Shown here: positions 10,384 through 18,649 of the stretch, piece by piece
Layout: every line of letters starts with the position of its first letter
How positions within the stretch are numbered: the stretch's first letter is position 1
Origin: Paramarasmius palmivorus
Taxonomy: Eukaryota; Basidiomycota; Agaricomycetes; Agaricales; Marasmiaceae
Length of the DNA: 23,171 bases
Direction of reading: 5' to 3'
Assembly: GCA_037176845.1 (NCBI GenBank)
Contig: JAYKXP010000353.1
Location: forward strand, 1 to 23,171
Translations under genes and position numbers: made by a program
Notes under the pieces: generated by a model
Told to the model about the DNA's origin: nothing
Database searches by the model: none
Seen by the model: only the letters and a program-made list of their open reading frames with translations

Positions 10384-10833
10384 GGTAGCAGTGGTCAATT
10401 GGAAAGTATTCATGTCTAGATTTTGGGCCCAATTTCAACTTTCATGTCAAAGCCAAATGTACATTCTCAAAGCTGTCACACGCAACTATGGAATGGATAT
10501 GCAAATTCACCACGAGTAAGGAGCTTGAGGGGAAGAGAATGGGTGAGGCGACGGGCGGTCTAATTGCCAGCCCTCTTGCTATGCAGGGTGGGAGTAACGA
10601 TTAGGACAGCGGCAGTTGTGGTCGGTAAGAGGATAAAGAATCACTGCTCACCAGCTCAATCGAACCAAGATTGCAATCAGGCGGAGACGCCCCAACGGCT
10701 GCGGAGATGGGTCACAGTGAGCAACGATAGTCCAGGGAATGACATGAGGGGTTGCCTGCGCAGGATGAGTAATGAATCAACGTGACGTCGCGTATCATTG
10801 TATCAGTATCCCAGCTACCACATCCCAGCTACC

Positions 10834-10924
10834 ACATCAATGGGGTACTGGAAATCCGTGTCGTTACTATCATTGTGTCGCACTGGTGTTTTAACACGCC
10901 GGGAATTTGATTCCCCTTTAATGC
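10834..10924 (+). pseudogene. Degenerate tRNA-Gly-like sequence
   Basis: The 3' end GGGAATTTGATTCCCCTTTAATGC matches T arm plus acceptor in pieces, and the 5' part TCAATGGGGTACTGG matches acceptor and A box. The anticodon region reads TTACTATC in place of TTGCCATA, so the glycine anticodon is gone. A 14-bp tandem duplication (CCCAGCTACCACAT, 10810-10837) abuts and overwrites the 5' end. Confidence 0.45.
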
Positions 10925-11480
10925 GCTCAATCATACATTTTAGTGTGCATTTTTGGTTGATTTCGAGACAAAGTGCTTCATTTTCCTCTGCTAGTGTGCT
11001 AATGTGAATCCACATATTGAATAACAGCAGCGTGCAATGGAAAACGAGACCATACAGTAGCGCTGCTTCTCTAGCCCGATATAACCTCACTACGTCAACG
11101 CCGATGTGATCCCTGTCAGTGATTACTCTCGTGGAATTTGTCCAATCACGATTGCTGTGAAATGTTGTAGGAATAAAACGATATTCTATCTCTTGGAACG
11201 ATCAGTCGAAGATCAAAGTGCCATGAAATGATTTTGATTTTGTCTCTACGAGACGTAACAAGGGGATCACACATGAGAATTACCAAAATATACATTCCTG
11301 CAGAGATCGTAGAGCATGCATTCAAATATTTTGCTTGGATTGTAACGTGTTGTGGCTTCACTCATCTCACAATCGCCGCATGCCCCTCCGAGGGACCGTC
11401 AATCGTACATATCACACGAAGCTTGTATCACTGTCCCGATACACCTCGATTGATTGCCCAAATGATCTGCCTTGGTCTCG
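10925..11480. other. Intergenic upstream of copy B
   Basis: Contains part of an open frame in phase with copy B (from 11228) but without conservation in A or C. Nothing else seen. Confidence 0.3.
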
Positions 11481-11486
11481 ACTTGA

Positions 11487-13735
11487 TTGTTGTTTGTTGC
11501 TGCGGGTTTCATAGGATATATTTCATTCCATTCCTGTTCCTCCATTCCACTTCGATTTATTGTTACCCCACCACTACTCCCTCTAGGCGTGACCCAAAAA
11601 TTCAAGATATGCTTCAAGACTGCCAAAATTTCGTCGCTGGTACGATTAGCAATAACGTCGGCGGACATCAGATCAACAACCACGGAACGATCCATGGCAA
11701 TGTTATCATTGGACATAGTACCGAGGGCACTGTGGCGAGACATACTATGTACGATCAGGTGAGTGATGCAGAATAATGACCCACTCAAGGCTGAATACAT
11801 GTGTATACAGTTTCGTGAAGTGATTCTCGGCGATGTCATTATGATAAAAGAGATACAGTCCGAAAACCTTGGCAAATATGACTGGGACTGTACGAGTGAG
11901 GGGATTATCGCTCGGCATAAAGCTCGACGAACTGTATACACCGTGCAGCTTGTGGGTAGCAAAGTCAAGCTCACTGCAATGTCATACAAAGGGGAAGGCG
12001 CACATCATTTCTGGGAGAAGGATTTTCGGGAATTTTCACATGACAGGTATGTACAGTCGTGATTTATCCAGGATATACTGGAGGCCTGATGAGCTCATTA
12101 GATCGCCAGACACGTTCCAGCTATTTGCAATCAATCGATCGGAGGTCCCAATGCTGATAGTACATGGTGGTATGCCGCTTTGCGTCTCTCGGTGATAGAT
12201 GCTGACTGGCTTGCCCAGAATTGGTGCCTTGGGAGTGTGATTTTCGCATAGACCCATTCTGGAAAATAGTCTCCTTTCGGACGCTCATGGTAGATAAATG
12301 TTGGGATTTAGAGCTGCACTATACTGACCAAAGCCTGGCTGCCTCAGCGCCAAGAAGGGTGGGCTGGTCGGAAGATATGGGTTAATATGCAAGGGAAGCT
12401 AACTCATGGTTCGCTTGCCTTGGATCGATTATCATCCCCCTTCTATAATTTATGGCGTGTTCCGGAGAGGATAACACATGTACAGATGCTAGAACCCGAC
12501 ATTATTATTGAATTTCTCCGCAAACTCGGGTCAAGGGTAGATTCTCAATTGCTAACAATGGCGAATCAACGGCGTCAAGGCATCCGATTGCCAAACCTTG
12601 TTCACAACTGGGAGCATATTCAGGTCGGCACTGTTTACTCTATTTTAACAATGGAGGCGGTCGCTAGATTGTCACAATTACCACTTCCTTTCTTCGATAC
12701 GATGGACATAAAGAAATCCAAACCAGAGCGCACAGTGGTCAAAACTGATGGCGGACGTCTTCGGTACGTTGCATTGGGGTTTCCTGACCTGGCTCATCCA
12801 TTTGCAGCTTCGAGTTTGATCTCCGCAATAACAGAATGGAACCTGACTGGAATGTTCTCCGTTACTCGTTCGGAGCATCCCTCCAAGACACATGGTTGTC
12901 ACAATCCTCTAAAATTTTCAACGAAATCAATGTTACAGATATAGAGACAGAGAGATATTGTACGTATTCCTCTTATTATATGCCCGTTGTTGACAGGCTC
13001 ATAGGGTAAGAGCAGTTACGTTTTGTGCGCATGGTTCTATTTCGATCTATTCCCGGTCCGAAATCGGATATAGGGACCGTAGCATACCAATTCAGGATGA
13101 TCAGGCACCCGAGGAGGCTTGTAAACCACCGCACGTATACTTGTTCATTGAACCGCCACCCTTATCAGTCATGGAATCCCGGACGTGGATGGGAAATCCA
13201 TATTTCTGGTCTTTTGACGAAATTGGAGAGTCCAAAGTCTCGGAAGACGAGTGTTATCGGTGGGATCTTCCAAAGGTCTGGGCAACCTACTGCCCTGAAT
13301 TCCAAACATGGAAAAAGGACAACTACGCAGCCCTCAAAGAATGGCAAGTCGCACGTGGATTCGACCCTAAAACCTCAGACTGGGCACGGAGCATGGGATA
13401 CCCCGCGATGGAAGTCATTGGCGCAAGGAGACCGGATCAGTTCGAAGAGGTCGCCGATAATACGCCGAACATGCCTGGGTCTTGGAAGGATTAGCTTTGT
13501 TACCAGCCCCGTTACGATTTTGTTCCTATGTACTCTTTGCAAAGCTCGAACTATTCCGGTTGTTACCTTGTACATATGTGCGTCTCATGGACTTTCCTTT
13601 CATCCCGTTCTCCCGATATTTAGCGCTGTCATGTTTGCTATGCATAATTTCTCTCTGCCCTATCGTCTTAACCATTTCCTTACGATATATCCGCTAGTAT
13701 ACTACCTCCTTATTGATTTCGAGTAGAATTTGAGC
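11487..13735 (+). repeat. Segmental duplication unit around copy B
   Basis: Sequence similarity to 18650-20890 extends beyond the coding exons. It includes about 120 nt of 5' flank (shared CTGCGGGTTTCATAGGATAT upstream of both starts), every intron, and about 230 nt of 3' flank. The corresponding region around copy A (about 5270-7440) is recognisable but more diverged, with the 5' flank hardly conserved. The shared 5' flank probably contains the core promoter; no TATA box was singled out. Confidence 0.8.
11609..13494 (+). CDS. Triplicated basidiomycete family protein, copy B (7 exons, 523 aa)
   Basis: Exons 11609-11758, 11811-12046, 12102-12169, 12219-12289, 12348-12763, 12808-12959, 13016-13494. 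All introns are GT-AG, 44-58 nt, at the same positions and phases as in copies A and C. The product starts MLQDCQNFVAGTISNNVGG, continues through YDWDCTSEGIIARHKARR and ELVPWECD, and ends with YFWSFDEIGES, VARGFDPKTSDWARSMGYP and MPGSWKD. Intron 4 has a weaker donor (ATG|GTAGAT) than its counterparts. Exon 7 reads FCAHGSISIYSRSEIG, nearly identical to C and different from A, so B and C are the more recent duplicates. The frame is open upstream to 11228 but that stretch lacks any counterpart in A. Function unknown. Repeated retention of an open frame suggests the gene is under selection or was recently copied. Confidence 0.83.
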
Positions 13736-13978
13736 ATCTCAGCGCCACGAAACATCTACACTTTTGTTACTGATCTACATATGGGATAGTAATTGGCTTA
13801 CCATTGTTGTTCAACTACCCTACTTGGGCTTATTAACCGTACGAGTGCGTGTACACTAAAAATACTTTCACTCAATCAAGCAAACCTCAGGCCATGAATC
13901 TTTTCATGAATATCGAAACCTCACTCTGACTTCAACTCTATGTGGCATCCGTTAACGTGAAAGTGGGTTCAGAGCATA

Positions 13979-14046
13979 GCATTAATGGTTCAGTGGAAGA
14001 CACTCCCTACACTCGCCGTATGGCGGGGGTTCGGTTCACCGTAATG
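13979..14046 (+). pseudogene. tRNA-Gly-like fragment
   Basis: It begins GCATTAATGGTTCAGTGG, which matches the acceptor and A box of glycine tRNAs, and ends GGTTCGGTTCACCGTAATGC. Six terminal bases pair (GCATTA/TAATGC). The middle contains CGCCGTATGGCG rather than a normal anticodon arm. Its counterpart in the C block is the hairpin at 21285-21330. Confidence 0.4.
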
Positions 14047-14291
14047 CCATTACCAGTAACAACAGCTATTTTTTCCAATGCGACGCCATTGTTGACGATG
14101 TTTAACGCCTCTACATATGCCTGATTCATTGATTCCCCTTCGAAAGGTTGATTTATCGTACTCAGGCAACAAAGGATGTGGTTTCTCTTTGTCGCGCTGT
14201 CAAAATGAATCAAGTAGTTCACGCTCTGAGCCCAACTGTCAACCTACAGCTCCAGTATCACACAAGCGGACGTCGGGCAAACACGACCACT

Positions 14292-14367
14292 GCATCAATG
14301 GTTTAGTAGTAACCTGAGTCGTTGCCATACCTGGAATCGACTCGGGGGTTCAACTCCCTTTTGATGC
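14292..14367 (+). tRNA. tRNA-Gly(GCC)-like gene with very short intron
   Basis: Acceptor GCATCAA/TTGATGC (7 bp, discriminator A), D arm GTTT-AGTAGTA-ACCT, and anticodon stem GAGTCG/CGACTC with TTGCCA and only about 9 extra nt in the loop. The T arm GGGGG-TTCAACT-CCCTT uses two G-T pairs. The variable loop is almost absent. The GG-TC stem base change is matched on both sides (GAGTCG with CGACTC), which argues for past selection on pairing. It is followed by an inverted repeat ending in a T run at 14375-14401. Confidence 0.65.
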
Positions 14368-14374
14368 ATCCCAA

Positions 14375-14401
14375 TTGACCAAAAATCTCTTTTTTGGTCA
14401 A
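14375..14401 (+). terminator. Inverted repeat with T run after tRNA-like copy
   Basis: TTGACCAAAAA and TTTTTGGTCAA form an 11-bp perfect stem around TCTCT, starting 7 nt after the tRNA-like gene at 14292. The T-rich strand could terminate Pol III. The C-block counterpart near 21685-21710 keeps only the A- and T-rich remnants. Confidence 0.5.
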
Positions 14402-14409
14402 AAAGTGTG

Positions 14410-14660
14410 AATACCTACACGAATACTCGTCATCTCTGGGGTCTCTTCTTTGTGAATTTGATGAGTGCAGCTCCTGTAGCCCACGATGAGTAATGAATGT
14501 GATTTTACTGGGAGGACGTACCGAATACGGCACTCAATAGCCACTGGATGAAAGTATCTTCTCGTAAATCTCCTCTTCTTTGCGATATGACGGGCAACAA
14601 TGAGTCACAAGGAGAGGTCAGAAGAACCTACCTGATTCCCTTTCAAAGGTCTACATCGAT
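14410..14660 (-). pseudogene. Exon-like relics on the minus strand
   Basis: Minus-strand segments with splice-like borders: an exon ending GGAATCAG|GTAGGTTC at about 14633, one ending ATTCG|GTACGTCC at about 14522 but with a TGA inside, and one opening after CTACAG and reading ELHSSNSQRRDPRDDEYSC. Matching but frameshifted sequence is found at 21720-21960 in the duplicated block. Parts of the donor context resemble the 8.5-kb gene. Confidence 0.3.
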
Positions 14661-14769
14661 CATACCCACGCAATGAGAGATATGATAGCTCCGTCTCTTT
14701 CACGCTATACAAATGAATCAAGCAGCTCAAAGCTTTCACAAGCGGTACGATGTAGGTCTAGTATCAAGC

Positions 14770-14868
14770 GCATTAATGGGGTAGTGGTAACCTGGGTCGT
14801 TGCCATATCGTGATAGTATGAGCGTTATCTACTATCGACCCGCCGGGGGTTCGATTCCCTCTTAATGC
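14770..14868 (+). tRNA. tRNA-Gly(GCC) with intron (best-preserved copy)
   Basis: All arms pair. The acceptor is GCATTAA with TTAATGC (7 bp), followed by discriminator A at 14869. The D arm is GGGT-AGTGGTA-ACCT and the anticodon stem is GGTCG with CGACC. The loop is TTGCCA plus about 29 nt of intron after position 37. The variable loop is 4 nt. The T arm is GGGGG-TTCGATT-CCCTC with one G-T pair. The B box GGTTCGATTCC is perfect and the A box is close to consensus. A ten-T run at 14900-14909 is a plausible Pol III terminator. The intron can form GATAG/CTATC. This is the only copy in the window with no structural defect visible by eye. Confidence 0.85.
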
Positions 14869-14899
14869 ATGAGAAATTGGCTGAATAGAACTTTTCTCG

Positions 14900-14909
14900 T
14901 TTTTTTTTT
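14900..14909 (+). terminator. Pol III-type T-run after tRNA-Gly(GCC)
   Basis: Ten consecutive T residues lie about 32 nt downstream of the intact tRNA-Gly. A shorter CTTTTC lies in between. Confidence 0.6.
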
Positions 14910-15547
14910 CTATCGCACGTTCGGTCAGTATATGGAACTGAGATATATTATTTATAGAATGCAGATGATAACAGTGTTATGATAAGGACATGAATATGTA
15001 GACTAGGACGAGACTCTCATCCCATCTCGCGAGGTTGGTGTGAGTAACGAGGTGGTGTATCCTCCCCTTCCTCTTTGCGTGAATCTCGTCTTCTTCGTCT
15101 CTTAATGGGTAGCTTCTGTAACCTAGGATGAGATAGAACCAAGGAAGGTGTACCCTCGACGAGTGGTAGGTTCGTTGGGTTGGGCGAATACGGCTGTTCT
15201 ATGGCAGGGACACAGGGCTTGGGGTAGCCGAGGGTTGTGTATCCTCCTCTTCTTCAAGTTGGCGTAACGGTGGACCCTGTAGTATGTAGAAGGGATCGAT
15301 GTAGGTTCAGAATGGACAGCTGGGGAGAGGTGAGATGAAGCGTAAAGAGGAGTAGTCGCATGACGTACCGTTCGATCTTCCTATCCTCTTAGTATGCGTC
15401 CATGCCCCTTCCAAAGATCACTACTTTGACGGTCAGTCTGCACTGACAAATGATGAACAGGCATGAGAGGGCGGATATCTGGACGGGTATTAATGACTAC
15501 GGAGAGGATAAGTATGAAATATTGCTTCAATGTGAACGATGACATAC

Positions 15548-15703
15548 CCTGCCTTCAAACTCGGAGGAACTGAATCCTATGGGAAGGGTAAGACAGGGAA
15601 GGGTGAGAAGAAAAGACAGCAAGCGTACCTGAGAGCCTAACGGTTTGCAACCGTTGAAACGAACTCTCCAGAAAGCGGCGGCGGACGTATTGAAGGCAGC
15701 CAT
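15548..15703 (-). pseudogene. Paralogous relic of the minus-strand gene (start plus exon 2)
   Basis: Minus-strand exon 15703-15629 begins with ATG (MAAFNTSAAAFWRVRFNG) and ends in CAG|GTACGC. A 52-nt intron ends in ATAG before exon 15576-15548 (DSVPPSLKAG), which parallels the 8.7-kb copy. The next expected exon (about 15410-15460) contains stops and an insertion relative to 8571-8631. The same donor context, ACG|GTACGTCA, is still visible near 15367. Further GT-AG-bounded blocks occur to about 15150. I read it as an eroding duplicate, although a divergent live gene with other exons is possible. Confidence 0.35.
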
Positions 15704-15742
15704 CGTATAGGACAGTGTCTAGCCATCTCGATGCGCAAAACG

Positions 15743-15769
15743 GATAGAGGAGATAGAGGAGATAGAGGA
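15743..15769 (+). repeat. Short tandem repeat, 9-bp unit x3
   Basis: GATAGAGGA repeated three times in a row, upstream (minus-strand sense) of the ATG at 15703. Confidence 0.85.
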
Positions 15770-16200
15770 AAACGACGTGTTCTCAGGAAAGAGAGCTTCC
15801 TAGTTGGGTTGAACCTTGGACGCAGGGTTTGAGTAGCGAGTAGGGCAGTAGACCATGATTGGTGATTTGTCGATCGAAGGGACCGTCATCTGCGTGGGGA
15901 GGAAAGGGAATTCCATGCGTAGCTGTGCGCCTCGTGAGGAAAACAGTAACGGTTGGTGTCTTTGGGAAGGAACGAGCTATTTTGATATGAGAAGGGGGCT
16001 TTAGGGGTTTGGATTATACGATAGATAAAGAATACATGCGTACAGCATCGAAGAGCCAAGGTACCTGCGCAGGACGAGCCGCATTCATGTCACAGGTGGA
16101 GGTCGCTGATTTGTATGGGTAGTGTGTCGATTTCGGAAACGTTCGATTTTACAATAGGTATCTGAGAGACAAGTTGATTAGTTAAACGAACAAGAACCTT
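15760..16200. other. Intergenic between divergent starts
   Basis: Lies between the minus-strand ATG at 15703 and the plus-strand ATG at 16235. This is the usual layout of a bidirectional promoter region. No specific site identified. Confidence 0.25.
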
Positions 16201-16234
16201 CTCCCCTCTAACACACACTGTCAGCATCATCAAA

Positions 16235-16333
16235 ATGGCCAACGGAGGAATGTTCGTCAGTGAAAACGCCTCTGTGAAATCTGTCAGTCGACCAGAGATC
16301 GAATTAGCTTTGAAACGTACAATGTCGGCTTGA
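16235..16333 (+). pseudogene. Isolated gene start, 32 codons (truncated first exon?)
   Basis: ATG in a good context (CATCATCAAAATGGCC) after a pyrimidine-rich leader at 16200-16230, encoding MANGGMFVSENASVKSVSRP and then IELALKRTMSA before TGA. The amino-acid composition looks genuinely coding. It stops shortly before the repeat that starts near 16379 and is also present at 3955. This suggests the 5' exon of a gene cut off by rearrangement. I cannot name the family with confidence. Confidence 0.35.
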
Positions 16334-16378
16334 GGAACTTGTGCTGGTCAACGACGAAGATGGTGGTCAACGAAAAAG

Positions 16379-16510
16379 AAACGACAACGCTTACGCGTAC
16401 TCTTCCACGTGTAAACCACTGACGTCACTGTTTCTGAGTGCCTGCCGTCCCTCTGGACAGTCTTCAACACGTTCTCCGCTACTTCTCTTCTTCGTGTTCG
16501 CTTCTTTCCA
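16379..16510 (+). repeat. Dispersed repeat R1, copy 2
   Basis: Second copy of the repeat at 3955-4100, in the same orientation, about 12.4 kb away. It lies directly between the truncated gene start at 16235 and the tRNA-like sequence at 16566, so it may mark an insertion or breakpoint. Confidence 0.7.
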
Positions 16511-16565
16511 ACGCGCTGGCCCAATGAACCCCATGATGACCATAACGGAAACATCTCGTGGCATA

Positions 16566-16653
16566 GGCGCTACAGCCAAGTGGTTAGTTCAACGAACTTT
16601 GAGGCTGTTATCTGTTCCTCTTTGAGGGCGCAGGTTCGAATCCTGCTGGCGTC
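16566..16653 (+). tRNA. tRNA-like sequence, class II-like, isotype unresolved
   Basis: The acceptor GGCGCTA/TGGCGTC pairs with two G-T wobbles, the T arm GCAGG-TTCGAAT-CCTGC is perfect, and both the A-box-like CAGCCAAGTGGTTA and B box GGTTCGAATCC are present. CCTC-TTT-GAGG could be a long variable arm, as in serine or leucine tRNAs. The middle does not fold normally: after AGTGGTTA there is an extra hairpin GTTC-AAC-GAAC, so D and anticodon arms cannot both be drawn. It could be a serine-type tRNA with an insertion, or a pseudogene. Confidence 0.5.
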
Positions 16654-16894
16654 GTGTGTGGTTTGAATGCGCGTGTTTTTAAGGTTCAAGGTTCCCCCGT
16701 TACCCGCCACCGTCTCTTACCCAAGCCACTCGACCCGGCTATGTGAACGTGTTCCGTGACTCATGAGCAGCATCCACCTCTTGTCTTTGGATGTGGTGAC
16801 GGTTAGCAAAGACCATCATCAACTTTCAGCCACCTGATGATCCCTTGCCTTTTTAGTGGCTGGTTAAAAACCCACACCACTTGGTCACTCTATT

Positions 16895-16987
16895 GCATTA
16901 AGAGAAATTGAACCCCCGGCGGGTCGAGATAGGCCATGTATGCTTACTTTAAGGCAACGACCCCGGTTACCGCTACCGCATTAATGC
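16895..16987 (-). tRNA. tRNA-Gly(GCC)-like gene with intron
   Basis: On the minus strand: acceptor GCATTAA/TTAATGC, D arm CGGT-AGCGGTA-ACCG (perfect 4 bp), anticodon stem GGTCG/CGACC with TTGCC and about 24 nt of intron, then GGGGGTTCAATT. The 3' side of the T stem reads TCTC, one base short and relying on G-T pairs. The D-stem pair has changed on both sides relative to 14770 (C-G in place of G-T). A five-T run lies downstream in GGGTTTTTAACC. Its 5' end lies inside a 26-bp perfect palindrome. Confidence 0.65.
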
Positions 16988-16995
16988 GGTAGCGG
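16970..16995. repeat. 26-bp perfect palindrome at a tRNA 5' end
   Basis: Left half CCGCTACCGCATT, right half its exact reverse complement. It is made of the first bases of the minus-strand tRNA-Gly-like gene (acceptor plus D-stem start) and a mirrored 5' flank. Confidence 0.9.
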
Positions 16996-16999
16996 GAAT

Positions 17000-18640
17000 G
17001 GAATACAAGGTCACTCTCAATAGATTTTATGCTTCATAATACTGCGTACAAACTGAATGTAACATTCCTGCAGCTGTTACACGCGAAAAGAAAAACGAAT
17101 ACTCATCTTTCGAATTGTTAGGCGCGAAGCGTAAAAACTCGAACAGTCAAGCTCTACCTCCGTGCCTTCTGGATTCTTCTATCACTCTCAGGCTTTTATC
17201 CGCAACTTCCCCGAGAATCGGTATGTACCTGAAACTCTGCGTTGCATCTCTTTCTTTTCGTTCACGGATAACAATTGCACATTAGCGCTTATAAACGCTA
17301 CAGCCACTTGACCTCGATTCCTCCTTATTCCTATCGCTCAAATACTGCGGAACACCCTGAACTTGATCCCAGCCAATGAGCTGCACGCGTTGTATTCTAT
17401 ATATCAGCCGTCATTGCTCTCGAACGGCTACCGCACCGCCTTCCTTCCACTTGGATTAACTTGGTTCCACGCCTTCCCTTCTTCTTGCTTCTCTTTAGAT
17501 CAGAATACCACGAAAACAATGTTAAAAGGCTATCTTACCTACGATCGCACACACATCTACAATGTATCGACAATCTCTACACCAAAGGTATCCAATCGAC
17601 GCTACATCAGGATGGTCTCCGAGCCCGACAACCTACTCTTCTATTCTTGTCTACATCATAAAATAGGCGCTGGGAAGCCGCTTCAATGCTGGCGTGTGAC
17701 AAACACATGTTCAGTGGCACTCGATCCTGCACTTACAGCAGGGTCGGCTGAGGGAAGTTCAATGCAGTTGCTTTCTAATGAATATTCGCTCTGGCGAGGA
17801 GTCTAGGATGAACTCTGCAGCAAGGCCTGAACTTTGAAGCATAACGTCGTTTTCTATTCTTGTTCCCTTCATGGAACTCCTGTTCAATACAGGTCATGCC
17901 ATTTGATTGCCGCCATCTTGTACCACTCAAACCCAGCTCCAAACACTCTCATTTCTCGGCTTAGTACGCATAACTGTACACCTTTGCCAGAGCGTTGATA
18001 AGCACGATATACACCCTTACTGACTAGTAAGAACTTGTGCCGAGAAGTGTCGAGGGAATCAACGGATCAAAATGGCATTGACCGATTGATTTCTACCAGA
18101 CACAGTAGATTTGTGGACGCGATCGATCCTGTACGCACACAAAGGTTAGCTGAAGCTTATAGCAACGTTATTGAGTGATGATGATCATCTGAAAGCGAAG
18201 AGGTGATTCTCACTCCGGGACAGGAACTTCCAACGATGACCTAGAGCATCGTGACGAATTCAATTCCCTACTACCGTTTAGTACCTACATCTTTCCGGTG
18301 CACTTTAAACGCTTGTGGCTCACCGAGATACTAAAGTAGATAACAGTTGGCATATGGCATCAGAATCAACCCTATTCACTCTCACTCAATTGGTCCAATT
18401 GCGGCGATTGAACTGCTTTGGGCCAATAGGATAAGTTGTGTCTCTCTCTCGATGACTCACTAGAGGACCAAAGAGCATGCGTTTAACTATGTGCTATTTA
18501 GCCCCTCAATGCCTTCATGTACCGCGTTAACCCCGAATCTCACATTCCTTCTTTGAGGTATCACGCTGAATCAGTATGTATTGCATGCAATCAACACCGA
18601 CAGCATTCCTGTACAACCAGAGTGATTGTTGAATCAAGTT
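17000..18640. other. No gene identified
   Basis: An open plus frame at 17363-17806 (147 codons, first ATG well inside it) shows no recognised domain and no duplicate elsewhere in the window. Remaining frames are short. The segment has no counterpart upstream of copies A or B. Confidence 0.3.
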
Positions 18641-18649
18641 GCCCCAATC

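Larger units (their letters stand above)
13940..14560 (+). repeat. Duplicated tRNA-bearing block (copy downstream of B)
   Basis: Matches 21240-21900 in order: tRNA-like fragment, CCTCTACATA...GCCTGATTCAT, CACACAAGCGG-ACGTCGGGC, ACACGACCACTGCATCAATG, tRNA-Gly-like gene, and exon-like minus-strand relics. Similarity is moderate with many small indels. Confidence 0.7.
14760..15080 (+). repeat. Duplicated block with intact tRNA-Gly
   Basis: Matches 22600-22910: tRNA-Gly-like sequence, a T-rich stretch, TCTATCGCACG/TCTATCACGACCG, GTTATGATAAGGACATGA/GTTGTGATAAGGACGTGA, CTCGCGAGG/CTCGCAAGG and GGTGTTGTATCCTC-like sequence. Confidence 0.65.

Noticed and set aside
10780..10795. CGTGACGTCGCG as a CRE-type regulatory site
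   Set aside because: A single short palindromic motif with no gene start nearby; expected by chance in 23 kb.
11228..11608. Upstream in-frame extension of copy B as part of the protein
   Set aside because: The extension is absent from copies A and C, is rich in hydrophobic and cysteine codons unlike the rest, and the conserved ATG at 11609 aligns in all copies.
13495..13726. Extension of the C-terminal frames past the end of copy B
   Set aside because: These are other frames running into the 3' flank; the conserved stop after MPGSWKD is shared by all three copies.
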